Below are positions 1 through 10,898 of a DNA stretch of 64,000 nucleotides, piece by piece (the first letter of the stretch is position 1; the number at the start of each line of letters is the position of its first letter). The translations under genes and the position numbers were made by a program. Source of the stretch: Hygrocybe punicea (taxonomy: Eukaryota > Basidiomycota > Agaricomycetes > Agaricales > Hygrophoraceae); NCBI GenBank assembly GCA_963556145.1, contig OY744463.1, forward strand, positions 4,092,001-4,156,000. The letters are read 5' to 3'. The notes under the pieces are model-generated. The model had not been told where the DNA came from. It did no database searches and saw only the letters and a list, made by a program, of their open reading frames with translations.

Positions 1-2033
1 TTTAATTGATCGAATGCATTTTGTTGTTCTTCTGTCCAATCCCATTTTGCTTTTCCCGTCAATTTGTGTAATGGGCTTGCGATCTGTGAGAAGTTTTCAA
101 CGAAACGACGATAGAAATTCAGGAAACCAATGAATCGTTGTAATTCGGTTTGGTTTGTAGGAACGGGCCAATCAGTAATGGCATTGGTTTTGATGGGATC
201 CATCTGGACTTGGCCATCCCCGACGATAAGTCCAAGATAATCGACCTTTTCCTTGTCGAATGTACATTTCTTTGGTTTCAAGAAAAGATTGTTCTCGCGG
301 AAGATCTTCAAAACTTGTTTCGTTCGTTTCCGGTTTTCTTCGAGGGATTTAGAGAAAATCAAGATGTCGTCCATGTATACCAATAACCATCCTTCACGTA
401 TTTCGTATCGGAAAACGTGATTCATCAACCGTTGAAATGTCGGCGGTGAATTTTTCAAGCCAAAGAACATGACCGTTGGTTCGAATAATCCTTTTGGTGT
501 CAGAAAAGCGGCTTTATGCTCATCGCCTTCCTTGATACGGACATTATTGAATCCCCATCGCACGTCCAATTTCGTAAAATATTTGGCTTTGGCTAATTGA
601 TTGATTATGTCATTGATCAGCGGTAATGGATATTTGTCATCGATTGTCCATGAATTTAACCACCGATAATCTTGAATTGGTCGTCGTTCGGCGGCATCTT
701 TCTTCGACACAAAGAAGAAAGGAGATGCGTAAGGTGATTTGGAAGGACGAATTCGTCCAGTCTTCAGATTTTCGTCTAAGAACTTGTCGAGGTCTTGTTT
801 CTTGATTGGCGACAATGGATACAATTTACAATCATGATGATCCGGTGCATCTGGTTTCAACGTTATGGCGTGATCCCACGGTTTCCGTGCCGGTAATTCA
901 TCGAAACCGGATGGTTCGAAAACGTCGTGATATTCATGGTATGTTTCAGGTACTAATTCCTCGAACGTCTTTTCTTTTTGTTGTTCTTGTGCTTTGATGG
1001 CGAGTTCTGTTGATTTCGTCATGAATGAGCGAAAGTGTATGGGATCCATTGTTTCTTCCATAACTTGATCGAACCAAAGGGGTCGTTCCCAAACTACTGT
1101 GTCAAATTCGGTTGAACGTATTATTGATGAAGTCCCGCAACCAGAAAGACATCGAGAAAACTTGATCTCGTTTTCTCGCCAATCAATTTCTGGGTTATGC
1201 TTCTTCAACCAATCGTATCCGAGGAAAATATCCATCTTGGCCAATGTCGTTACCGCAAAACGGAGTAATTCTTGATGATCACCGATACGCATTTGCAATT
1301 CACAATATTCCGTGATCTGTCCCGTTTTTGGTTGTGTTCCATCACTCATATAGGAATTGAACGGATTTAGGTATGGTTTCGTCGGAATGTTGTGTGCTTT
1401 AACATATCCGACGTCGATGGCGCAAATGGTACATCCGCAGTCAATTAGACCCGTCATAGGATATTGTCGTCCATCCTGTGGAACGGAGACAAAACCATGA
1501 ACCAATAAGGCCATATGGAGTTCGGAATCCTTTTGTGTCACAGCTCGTATTGGTTCCGATGTCCGCGGTTCTTGTGGTATATCCTGTGGCATGTTTTGTA
1601 CTAACCATTGTACTGCTTCTGCGATAGGTCGTCGATTAAGCGTTAGGACGAGTCCTGGTGAAATTTTGTCCGTCCATTGGTCATGGATGTCCCAATCATT
1701 TAAAATGTCAAGGGCATAACCCATCGTAGTCGAGCGAATAGCAACGATCGTTTCCATCGCATTGAACTCGGATTCGATTGTTGTTTTTCTTTTCTGGGAT
1801 TCGGTTTTCTTTTCGTCATTCGCAACATGGGTATCTCGCCACGTGTTGCTTTCCTCTTTCGGCTCTATTGTTGGTGTTTGTCTCAATTCGTTGCGGAGGG
1901 CTTTGAGATTGGTGAAAACGTTGTCAAATTGTTTACATACGTATACATCTTTCTCGAGTCGTGCGATCGTGGCCTCTTGCGCTTCACGTCGCTTCTTCAA
2001 AAACCCTCTTGCTTCAATTTCAACGCCGTCAAC
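1..2033 (-). CDS. pol: Ty3/gypsy pol polyprotein, 5' part (protease and reverse transcriptase), runs off the left edge
   Basis: The minus-strand frame is free of stops from 2033 to the window edge. A retropepsin-like motif LIDCGCT lies near 1425-1450, followed by an IFLGYDWL motif typical of gypsy proteases. The reverse transcriptase carries a KSPYASPFFFVSKKD motif near 690-750, a LDVRWGF motif and the catalytic YMDDILIFSK box at about 348-379, and then the thumb motif GFLNFYRRFV. RNase H and integrase should lie beyond the left edge. The frame is -1 relative to gag and overlaps its end, so translation probably needs frameshifting at 2000-2006. In life the product would be a virus-like-particle polyprotein that copies element RNA into DNA. 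No disabling mutation is visible, unlike nearly every other element here. The protease has Cys where the family usually has Ser or Thr (D-C-G). Confidence 0.92.
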
Positions 2034-3010
2034 TCATCCATCAATGCTGCAATCCGGGCGTCTTTGCCATCGTCTTGTTGTTGTTTCGGTGTTTGTTGAA
2101 CAGTTTCCATGGAACGAACCTGTTGTCGTCCTTGTTGTTCCGGACAGTTGCGTGAGATGTGTCCGGGTTGTCGACATTTAAAACAAATTCCTTTCTTCAT
2201 GAAATCCAACCGTTGTTCATCTGTCAAGCGAGTAAACGTTTGCCGTTGAGGTGACGTTTGTCGTTTATCGATGTCCATCGGGACAGATTCCGACTGTGGG
2301 CGAGGCGCTGATGTTTGTTGCGGTCGAGGAGTAGTCGATGTAGTTGTCGCGCTTGGATTGTATCGTGTTTTTGTGGGCAGATTCATCGATCGTACTTGTT
2401 CCTGGCGACGTCGCCATTGTTGATCAAGTCTGATCGTTTGTTCGCGCCATTCCTCGATGGAAGTTGGGATCATCATCCCAGTATAGATCTGATCGATTAA
2501 TGGTTTGTTCATGTGAAGTTCGACGAGTTGAATGAGATAGCTCTCGTTGAACATTTCGCTGAGTCCAGCGAGACGTCGGAGAGTATCAAACTCGATCCAG
2601 AATTCGTCTGCTGTCATCTTTCCTTGACGCAAGTCGTTCAACTTGGTCAATGCGTCCTTCTTCTGATCCGGTTTTTCAAAGTGTCGTCTAAATTCCTTCG
2701 TGAAGTCGTCCAGACTTCCGAAGTTGACGGGGTCGTGCTGCAAGGCAATGTCGACGTACTCGTCCGCCCATCGTCCGGCGAGTCCGCCTTGCAAATACGA
2801 GAGGATAAAAAGGATTTGTTTCTCCTCTGAATCGAAAGCGGTTCTGTTTGCTCGGATATAGATATGGGCGCTTCGGAGGAACGTTTTGAATCCCGCCTTG
2901 TTTCCATCGTATTTAGCCGGCGGAGCGATATGAGATTTGGGAGATGACGGGGCTGCGGGTGCAACAACGGTGGTGTCTTGGACTTCGTGGTTTTCTTCGG
3001 TGTCTGACAT
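1997..3010 (-). CDS. gag: Ty3/gypsy gag protein with CCHC zinc knuckle
   Basis: A 337-residue ORF with an ATG at 3010 and a TGA stop at 1997-1999. An acidic and Pro/Ala-rich N-terminus leads into a capsid-like retrotransposon gag domain (roughly residues 30-200; motifs YDGNKAGFKTFLRSAHIYI and FTKEFRRHF). A zinc knuckle, CFKCRQPGHISRNC (C-x2-C-x4-H-x4-C), sits near residues 275-290 and would bind element RNA. A short charged and coiled tail precedes the stop. The product should form the particle core. Pol begins in the -1 frame and overlaps the 3' end by about 35 nt. The size is normal for basidiomycete gypsy gags, and the ORF is intact. Confidence 0.92.
   Translation of the reverse strand: MSDTEENHEVQDTTVVAPAAPSSPKSHIAPPAKYDGNKAGFKTFLRSAHIYIRANRTAFDSEEKQILFILSYLQGGLAGRWADEYVDIALQHDPVNFGSLDDFTKEFRRHFEKPDQKKDALTKLNDLRQGKMTADEFWIEFDTLRRLAGLSEMFNESYLIQLVELHMNKPLIDQIYTGMMIPTSIEEWREQTIRLDQQWRRRQEQVRSMNLPTKTRYNPSATTTSTTPRPQQTSAPRPQSESVPMDIDKRQTSPQRQTFTRLTDEQRLDFMKKGICFKCRQPGHISRNCPEQQGRQQVRSMETVQQTPKQQQDDGKDARIAALMDELTALKLKQEGF
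2000..2006 (-). promoter_or_regulatory. Putative -1 ribosomal frameshift slippery heptamer between gag and pol
   Basis: On the minus strand the heptamer reads G GGT TTT in the gag frame, directly followed by the gag TGA stop (1999-1997). It fits the X XXY YYZ rule. The -1 frame is the pol frame, which is open from here to the window edge. I did not fold a downstream stimulatory structure. Confidence 0.7.
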
Positions 3011-3229
3011 TCTGGTGTGGATGTGTGTTTGATGGTGAAGAGCAAGTGTTGAAGCAGAAAATGATGGCGGGGGGAAAGACGGGGGTCGGAAGGTAGTCTG
3101 TTCTGCGACGTAGTGGTCAAAATCGCCGTCAGAGGAATCTGACGTCTCGGGTGCAAGATGGTATTCGTCGTCGTGTTCCCAGTTTGGGGTTCGGTATCGT
3201 CGAGGTTCCAGGTTGTTTTGGTTCGTTGT

Positions 3230-3424
3230 CGGGGGAGTAGAGAAAGTTTAGTCTTATGTTACGGATCGCTGTTCTTATAGCGGACTCCGGCAACAAAGAA
3301 CCAAACGAGGATGATTGATAAGGAGAAAAGCGGATACAAACAAGTATACGAAGAAGGAGGAGTCTGGGTGTCTGGTAGCAATCGGGGGAAGAGTAGCTAG
3401 ACTAAACTTAAGGTTACTGACTAC
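3230..3424 (-). repeat. Candidate 5' LTR/leader of the gypsy element (boundaries tentative)
   Basis: Upstream of gag the minus strand starts TGTAGTCAGTAACC at 3424 and contains a CTATAAGAAC (TATA-like) stretch near 3275 before the leader. An ACA end near 3230 would give a TGT...ACA repeat of about 195 bp. There is no second copy in the window to prove it, and the primer-binding site is not clear. Confidence 0.35.
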
Positions 3425-3436
3425 AATTGTCCGTGA

Positions 3437-3830
3437 CTAAATACTATCGAACGACTTTAGGGCTGGCTTCTTCGTCATGCGTGGTTGCGTCGAGGATAAG
3501 CTCCGAGATGAACGGCGTCTTCGTGTGCTTCGTGGTCTGTGCGTTTTAGGGTGCCAACGTGGTGGCCATCGGCTACGTTGCATGTCCGGTGTCAGCAGAC
3601 AGCTGATTCGGTGATTGTGCTGCGCGGTATTATTAAGGGCTTGTACCAACGTGTATGATGTGTCGGCGGCAATCGGATGATGAGGATAGTCATGTGGATT
3701 TGGATATCGTCGTTGATTGTCGTCGATGATGTTTTGGACCCAAGCTATGACGTTGTTTTGTGACGTGGTGTCAGAGTCGGGGTCAGAAACGGGGGTTAGA
3801 TCGGGGTAAAAGGTAACAGCTCAGACGATT
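3437..3830 (-). CDS. ORF fragment of about 130 residues ending just before the candidate LTR
   Basis: The minus-strand frame is open from about 3827 to a TAG at 3437-3439. It is Asp/Asn/Pro-rich at first (PDLTPVSDPDSD) and very basic at the end (RSTRRRRSSRSL). It ends 13 nt before the candidate LTR start, which is where a gypsy polyprotein tail would end. It may therefore be the 3' stub of another copy of the element, placing the LTR between two copies. No domain is recognised and the assignment is inference. Confidence 0.3.
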
Positions 3831-4800
3831 CAAGCCAAGAGTTCAGTCTTCTAGACTTGATTGCTGGGAGTACCGCCTACCAACTGTTAGGATCCTTTAG
3901 AGGAGGCTAAGACTATTAGCAATGTCCGGGACTTGTTGATTGCCGAGGTGGTTTGTAAGTGGACTCATCATTCTGCTTCATTGCGATCTAAACACCCTAG
4001 CACCTAGTGAATACGAATACAAAAGAATGCCATTGCTGCCCTGTCCCTGACTGCGCTTTTTAATCACTCCCGGGCCTGTCATGCGGCCGGTCCCTCTCAT
4101 GAACGTCTTTTTGTTAGGTCACTGATCATCTGCCACAGTGTTGTCACAGGTTTCAATGGGAATGTTTTCTTTTTCAACATTCCCCACATGGCCTTCCAGT
4201 TTCAGACAACTCTGTTAGAGGTAAATCTGTCGGTCTACACACCAATATAGGGAATTTGGTTCCCAAATCTGAGCAGTCGGGTACTGGGTCGTTCTTCATG
4301 AACTGGTGACTTCTCAGATTAGCTCTGACGCCCTCAATGGATGCTCCCAGGCACAATATCGTCGGTCAGGAATCCTAGAGTGAAATCTGACTAGTCTAGG
4401 GACCAAATGCAAAGTTGCGCTGAAATGGGTGATTTCATCTCACCCCAGGGACCACAAATTGCACTCAGGAACCTTCCCACTTCACCGTTTCTTGCTTCAA
4501 TATCACAGCTTGCGGAGCCCGCTTGGATGAACTCTGAAGCCCTCAATGGAGATTCAATGGACACTCACATGGACCTTGACTCCCCGATCTGCGTGTCAGA
4601 TGTGGTATTTCGAGATTTCTGAGCAGTACTGAACTAAGAAAACAATTCAGTAGGATTTTTCTTAGCCCCTTGGGAGCACGGGGACTCAGATGACCTTCTG
4701 ACTTTGGCATTTCTACAGGCCCCGCTCCACCATTTTGCGGGATGTTAGGTTGTGATTGTGATCTGGTTTACGCGCTAGGATAGGCACAAAGTGCTACACA
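3831..4800. other. No recognisable gene; flank of the MULE-type element
   Basis: Only short chance ORFs are present. A TATATAAAC stretch at about 4804-4812 lies upstream of the first plus-strand exon candidate of the next gene and could be a promoter element. Confidence 0.5.
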
Positions 4801-4834
4801 GTGTATATAAACACTATGTACATTGCAATCCAAT

Positions 4835-6168
4835 CTATGTCCACTTTTCTGACTGTTGGAAAAAATCTGAACGACGTGCTTTCAAATATGCTCGACAGTC
4901 TCGACAGTTCTTGTTCTGCTGCATATGACTATGGACCTCAAGATGCCAGTATGTGTAAAGTTTTTCTTTTCCATTCAACGTGACTTCTAATTCTCCCTCA
5001 GCTCGTCCAGGATGCTTCTCTGGCGGTGGTGTCAACAGTGACGGCCCCGGAGTAGAAAAGCCCATTCCCAACTTTGTTCCACTGGAATGCAAGCTTAGTT
5101 TCTCCTCATATGAATCGTATCCATCGGATGTCCCCTTCTCCTCTAGCTATCTCGCAAAATGTACGATTCGACAATGCATCGAAGGAGAGAATGAAATCCC
5201 ATCCACCTTGGCCGAGGGCATGCTGCAGCTTCTTGGCTGGTCACAGACCGTTCCCGACACCAAAGTTTTTCTCCTTGCAGGGTCGATTCCATCTCTCAAA
5301 GATGTTTGCATGTTTCTTGGTGATCAATATGCAAAGTTCGCCGAGGGGTACCGGAGTGTGGTTATCGAGGCTCAAGGTACAGAGAGTTCATATACGCACA
5401 CCTGTTTACCTCTCAGATGCTTTGCCTGCAGGGAACTTGTACTCTGTGCACTTCCGGGATGTGTGACTATGGTCAAACGTCCTGTTATTCCAAAAGCAGT
5501 TGAAGATGGTGAAAGATACTGTGGAAACCATTCATGCTCACGATCTGTTAGACCCTGATGACATGGAGGCCTTCCTTCAGTGTCCTGTTGGCATGGAGCT
5601 GAAGGGTTTTCCAGGCAATCTGGACATTGCTGACCTCACTAGCTTGCACAAGCTGCTGGGAGAAAACTGGATAGGCGAACACGTTCTCAACACCCGCGCT
5701 TATCAAATCACACAGGAGATCAAGTCAGCAACTGGTAACCCCACCGTTGTCATACTCCCATGCTTCTTTCATTTGCAGCTCTCAAACGCCTTTCATTCCA
5801 ACCATCTAACAAAAGACTGGAGGGAAGTCAGAGATAATCTTCTTACTGACAATCCTGAATATCTTGCGTTTGTTTTTAACAAGCAAGGCTCACACTGGGC
5901 ATCCTGTATCGTGTCCATGAAAGATCGTGTTGTTCAACAAGGGGATTCCTTGGCATGGCCACCAGACGAGAGCCTGCTCCCTAAACTGAAGTGGTTCCTT
6001 GGTGATGTCACAGATGCTCAGGGGGAATGGACAGAGGATGCCCTGCCTGTTCCGTACCAGGGATCAGGGAGCGGCTCATGTGGGGTCATCGCATTGATTG
6101 CCATTCATTGTTTCGTCGATAAGAGAATGCCTTCTTGGAGCATGGCTGGGTCATCTGACTTCCATCGC
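4835..6168 (+). pseudogene. Ulp1-like (C48) cysteine peptidase gene of a MULE-type transposon, split by a hAT-type insertion
   Basis: A plus-strand multi-exon gene. A possible first exon (about 4835-4949) and an exon at about 5001-5380 precede the catalytic exon at about 5490-6168. The peptidase core has GSHWASCIV (His codon 5893-5895), GDSLAWPP (Asp codon 5944-5946) and YQGSGSGSCGV (Cys codon 6079-6081; Gln seven residues upstream), which is the His-Asp-Gln-Cys order of SUMO/Ulp1 peptidases. The exon is cut at 6168 by the element at 6169-7493 and resumes at 7502 in the same frame (DFHR then NWLVGLLWHHL), ending at a GTAAGT donor near 7558. A FAR1/MULE transposase gene follows on the same strand, so the pair probably forms one transposon. 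The cellular target of the peptidase is unknown. Confidence 0.75.
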
Positions 6169-6516
6169 TAGTGTTGCCGAAGTTCAGTTCGGTCCGGTTC
6201 CGACCCTTTTTGGCGGAACCGCGAACCGAACTTCGGGTCCGGTTTGGCGCTGGGCCAAACCTGGACCCAGACGGCATCGAACCGTCTGTCCGCGTTCGGT
6301 CTGGGTTCAGACGCGGTCTGAACCCTGAACCGAGGTGGGCTCACCCCATGAGCTCTGTTCTCCTCGCGAATGGCAGGCACGTATCAATTGATACGGCGCT
6401 GCACTTCGCGAGGTAGTTGGGCTGTGGGGGAGCCGTCCGGCGCTGCTGCTGCTGCTGCTGCCGTTGCCATTGCCACTGTCGCTGTTGCTGCCGCTGCCGT
6501 GGCCGTTGCTGCTGCA

Positions 6517-6552
<36 letters not shown>

Positions 6553-6612
6553 GCCGCCATTGTCGTTGCCATTGCCGTTGCCGTTGCCGCTGCTGCTGCT
6601 GCTGCCGCCGCC

Positions 6613-6644
<32 letters not shown>

Positions 6645-7493
6645 CGGCATTGGATGAGCCGTCGTGGAAATGGGAGCGTGGGCTACACCCATGCTCCTGC
6701 TGCTGCTGCCGTTGCTGCCAGCGCTGCTGCTTCTGTTGCTGCTGCTGCTGCTGCTGCCGTTGCAGTTGCTGCCGGCGCTGCTGCTGCTGGCGCTGCTGCT
6801 GCCGTTGCTGTTGCCGTTGCCGCCGCTGGTGGTGGTGGTGGTGGTGGTGATGTTGCGGCTGTCCCGTGGGTGGTGTTGCTGCCACGGCTGCTGCTGCCAG
6901 CATTGCTGCTGTTGCCGGCGCTGCTGCTGCTGCTGGCCGTTGCTGTCGTCGTTGTTGCCGTTGCCGTTGCCATCGTCGTTGTTGACCTTGACGTTGACGT
7001 TGCCGTTGCCACCGCTGGTGGTGGTGGTGGTGGTGGTGGTGGTGGTGGTGGTGTTGCGGCTGTCCCGCGTCCGTTGGCATTGCGTTGGCGTTGTGATCCA
7101 TTTTGTGCCATGGTGGTGTGCTCGCGATGTGCTCGCGGTCGAGTTTCCTGGAACAGATAATATTAGTAAAGTTAAGATAAATGTTGAGACTTACCTGTGT
7201 CAATGAACGCGACATTGTGTCGCGTTCATTGGCCTTGCGTTGTTGTTGTTGGTGAAGAAACCTCCCTGTAATGGTCACATGATACCGTTTAACACGAAAA
7301 AGTAAGTAAAGAAATACGAAAAACAAATGAAATAAATACCTTAAAAATATCCGCGTTCGCGGTTTGGACGCGGTTTGGAGCCGTTCAGGAAATCCGGCCA
7401 GTCTCGAAACTCTGAACTTAGACTGAACCCCGGGTTCGGTTCGGGGTTTGAACCGGGTTCGGCTAGGTTCGGAACCAAACTACGGCAACACTA
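6169..7493 (-). mobile_element. Non-autonomous hAT-type element with CAG-repeat core, copy 1 (1325 bp)
   Basis: The ends are TAGTGTTGCCG (6169) and its inverse CGGCAACACTA (ending 7493). The 8-bp target duplication TCCATCGC flanks it at 6161-6168 and 7494-7501. An 8-bp duplication with TAGTG-type termini is the hAT hallmark. By homology with copies at 39112-40180 and 56439-57780 it reads on the minus strand. It has a subterminal GGTTCGG/GTTCAG-rich region, a 47-nt intron (7148-7194; GTAAGT...CAG), and a long run of CAG/CAA/CAC codon repeats (about 6440-7080) that can be read as poly-Gln, -His, -Ser or -Ala. An internal palindrome lies at 6362-6413. There is no transposase, so it needs one in trans. 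Confidence 0.9.
6430..7110 (-). repeat. CAG/CAA/CAC trinucleotide-rich tract
   Basis: This is the core of the element at 6169-7493. GCTGCTGCT/GGTGGTGGT on the plus strand leaves all frames open and gives poly-Gln/His, poly-Ser/Gly or poly-Ala/Thr proteins depending on the frame. I cannot say which frame, if any, is translated. The many overlapping open frames here are a composition effect. Confidence 0.85.
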
Positions 7494-7594
7494 TCCATCG
7501 CAATTGGCTGGTGGGTCTTCTGTGGCATCATTTAGCAGCGGTGCGATCTCTAGATCAAGTAAGTCATTGGTATATCAAGGTGACGCAAGCTTAC

Positions 7595-9640
7595 ATGTTA
7601 GTGAAGCAACAGCCATTTAGGTCAGATGAATTTGCATCTGCATTGCCTGTTTATACTGCCACTACTGTCACGACACCTAGTTGTGAACCAGAAGCCAATT
7701 CTGATTCTGACACTGCGGATGAAACGTTCCCACTCACTAAATACAGTTCAACTGTGCCTCGAGCACAAAGTGGTTTGCCTACCAACTCAGTCGATGCCCC
7801 TCTAGACCCGCAGCGCCCGCAAATGGGTATGGCGTTTAACATGCTAGAGGAAGCCCTCCACTTTGCATACGAGTATGAGCACCGGCGAGGATACAAATGG
7901 AAGAGGGGTGAGAGCGTGCACGACAAGTTTGGTGAGAGTAGCTCAACAAGTATCCTATGATATGCTTACCTGTTAGCAGGGAGAATCAAATGCCTCCGTC
8001 TTCGTTGTTCAAGTTCCTTCAAGCGCCATTTTAAACATGACAAGACGATTGACCCAGCTGATTGTCGGCATGGCAAAACGAAGTGATGTTCATGCATGGC
8101 TCATATCAATGTGAGGGCCACTCCATTGGAGATCTATTGCTTCACCACCGTTGATCTCATGCACGACCACCCTGCGCCCAATAATGATCATCTCCCAGAA
8201 TTCAACCCACCATCCCAACGGCAAAAGGACTTGATTCAAGAGCTTGCGCCTGTCAAAGCGTTAGGCAGGTCTGAAATGCACACCTTCTTGACGGCCCAAT
8301 TTCCCAACCATCCCCTTACTCTTCGCCAAGTTTCAAATCTTTTGGATAATGAGTGGAGGAAGGCTCGCAACGCAGTGCAAGATCTAGGTGGTGACCTAGC
8401 AGCCCTCGTAGAGATGCTCACACAGTTGAAGAATGCCGATAACCAGTGGATCTTCCAATTCCAGCTTGAGGAGTCCACCTGCCGTTTCCTTCGTCTTTTC
8501 TGGATGTCTCCAGAGCAGGTCACCCTCGGCGTTTGTTTCAGCGATGTCATAATCAACGACATTGCCATGATGCGGAATCAATATGGCTTACCTCTCAATG
8601 TCTTCATCGTTATCAACCAGTTCTACTGTTCTCGAAACATTGCATATTCGCTCCATACAAGTGAGACAGCCAACAAATATCAGTGGGCCCTAGACTGCCT
8701 ATTTTCTGTGCTTCCAGACAACCCCGAACGTGTTTTTTTCTCTGATGCAGACACAGGACTCGACTTGGCAGTTTCTCGGAGACCTACCTCAGAGATTTCA
8801 TTCCACGGCCACTGCCTCAACCATCTTGATGGAAATGTTGTCAAGAAAATGGCACCAATGCTTGGACCATTATTTCAGTCATTCCATGAAGCTTTTTGGT
8901 CAGTATATTACTCGATTTCTCCGGCAGCCCTCGAGACTTCCTGGGCAGAACCTTTAGTCAAGTTTCCAGCTGCACAAAACTACCTCAAGGAAGAAATTTG
9001 GCCTGACCAAGAGCGCTGGGCTGGGACTTATATTGGGACACGATACACTTGTGGTGTCCGTACATCTGGGCGCGTTGAGGGAGAAAACCGGATCAACAAA
9101 CTTCTTGGAAACAGCAAAACGTCAGTGTATGAGTTGGCCAAGAACTTAATTGAACGTGCCGATGCCCAAAATGACCAAGAAGCCCTTTGGGTTCGACAAG
9201 TAAGTGAATTTATCTGGACTTACAGGACAAAGTGACAGAATTTCACCAGATGGCCCAACAACAACACCCAGGTAAAACGGACCTCCTTTTCACCAAACCT
9301 CTCCAACTCCTGCGGTCCCACTCTGTCCCATATGCCCTACAGAAGTCGTATGAACAAATGGAAGCATCCATGTACTATATGGTGCTAGTTCTCCGCCTCC
9401 AGACAGGATCAGACAACTGGGTAAGTCATATCGAATGTGCCATTAGTAGGCTGACTTGTTATTTGCAGGCCGACGTTGTCAAAACTCACGAACCTCACCA
9501 AAATAATGTTCCTGCTGATGAAGCGGAAAGAGACAATGTGGCATCTGAGGTTAAGTTTGCTCACTCTCTTGACTGTTATCACTAACATCGTCACTCAGAA
9601 TCTCCTCAATAACTTCTCCGAGGATGTGGTCCATATTTCA
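7595..9640 (+). pseudogene. MULE-type transposase with FAR1-like zinc finger, degenerate
   Basis: Exon at about 7612-7940 (Ser/Thr-rich, then a YEYEHRRGYKWKRGE region), then a FAR1/WRKY-GCM1-like zinc finger (CRHGKTK...CSCMAHINV...TVDLMHDHP), then the transposase core at 8096-9235. Core motifs are SDVIINDIAMMRNQYGLPL (first Asp), VFFSDADTGLDLAV (second Asp) and RVEGENRINK (Glu), in the order seen in Mutator-like elements. An in-frame TGA at 8084-8086 inside the zinc finger breaks the gene. Further exon pieces at about 9229-9420 and 9470-9550 carry the C-terminal part, which is lost at the insertion starting at 9657. The enzyme would cut and join transposon ends in the nucleus. The Ulp1-like gene upstream is its likely partner. 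Confidence 0.8.
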
Positions 9641-9656
9641 GCCTGGCATCTCCTTG

Positions 9657-10898
9657 TAGTGCTACCAAAGTTCAGTTTAGTCCAGTTCAGACCCATTTTG
9701 GCTGAACCCTGAACTGAACCTGAACCGCCCTGAACTGTTCAGATTTTTTTTCCAGGGCCCAAACCGAGTTCATGAATGGTTTGGACATTCAATTTTAGTA
9801 TTATCACACAATCTATATGTAAAAAATTCACAATTTATTATTCTATATATTCTAACTATCCTAGAAACTCAATATATTATTAAAACACGCTGGTATGTGT
9901 TTTTGTGGGTTTACCCATGGGCATCACTTGGCGCCACCTCCCTGTAACCTCGCGAACATAGCCCCGACATCAATTGATGCTGGGCTGCGTGTTCGTGAGG
10001 TGTTCGCTGGGGGTGGGGACCTAGACCCTGGCGGTGATCCCGTGACTTCGCTGGTCATCGTTTTCTGAGTAGTTAGAACTAGAACAGAAATGAAATTAAT
10101 TTGGAGCGTACCTAGTGCAGCGGGGGTGGCTCCCGCTGCTCCCCTCGCTTCCGTCGTGATCCGTTATCCAGTTGTTGTGCCGTTGCCATTGGCATTGGCA
10201 TTGGCATTGGCATTGGTGTTGGCGTTGGCGTGGGTGTGGGCATTGGTGTTGGTGTTAGTGTGGGTGTGGGTGTGGGTGTTGTTGGGCTGGTGGGGATGGT
10301 AGTGTTAGTTTTTACTGATTAATAATAAACACTTATGATTGGCAGCAGGGTTGGGTGCACCAACCCCGCCACTCTCTTTCTCTCGTTTGGGGGCGGTTCG
10401 TGGATGACGACGCGGTGCTATGGTGGTGCTGGTGCTGGTGTTGGTGCTGCCACTGCCGCCACCTCTGATGCTGGTGCTGGTGCTTGCATCGTGCATCGTC
10501 GTCGTCATCATCGTCATCGTCGTCGTCATCCATCTGGTGGCTGCCAACTTGGTGGTGGTTGGTAGAAGAGCCTACAAAAGTATTAGTGAATGAGTTACAA
10601 ATGATAATGAAAGTAGAACTTACCTATTTGCCTTGAACGCAAGCGTTCGAGGCTTTTCAGAGTCGTGGTTGTTGGTGGCTGAGAATAAAGTTTAGTGACT
10701 AAAATGGAAATTTGCTGAATCGGCATGTGAGTAAAACTTTCGTTTGGAGCGCAAAATACATACCTGCAGACATCAGTTTGGTGGTTCTGAACCACTCGTG
10801 AACCGTTTAGACAACCCTGGGGTTGCCTGAACCCTGAACCAGACCCAGGGTTCAGTTCAGCCCAAGGTCCTGGACTGAACCGAACTTTGGCAGCACTA
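9657..10898. mobile_element. hAT-like TIR element, TAGTGCTACC family (1242 bp), no clear target duplication
   Basis: The left end TAGTGCTACCAAAGTTCAG at 9657 mirrors the right end CTTTGGCAGCACTA ending at 10898. Subterminal GAACTGAAC/GTTCAG repeats are like those of the other hAT-type elements here. It shares the internal palindrome CCTCGCGAA...ATCAATTGAT...TTCGTGAGG (9948-10000) with the TAGTGTTGCC family. The interior is low complexity (TTGGCA and GGTGCT repeats) with introns not obvious. The expected 8-bp duplication is not seen (TCTCCTTG before, GCACCCAC after), so one flank may have been rearranged or decayed. Confidence 0.7.

Noticed and set aside
1762..2181. Plus-strand ORFs opposite gag/pol
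   Set aside because: Antisense shadows of the gypsy ORFs; no motif.
3150..3240. Primer-binding site TGGAACCTCGACG after the candidate LTR
   Set aside because: I could not match it to a tRNA 3' end with certainty, and the LTR end is itself uncertain.
6307..7326. Many long overlapping ORFs in all frames over the CAG tract (also 39681-40181 and 56661-57781)
   Set aside because: Trinucleotide repeats remove stops from every frame. ORF length is not evidence here; only the conserved intron and TIR structure were kept.
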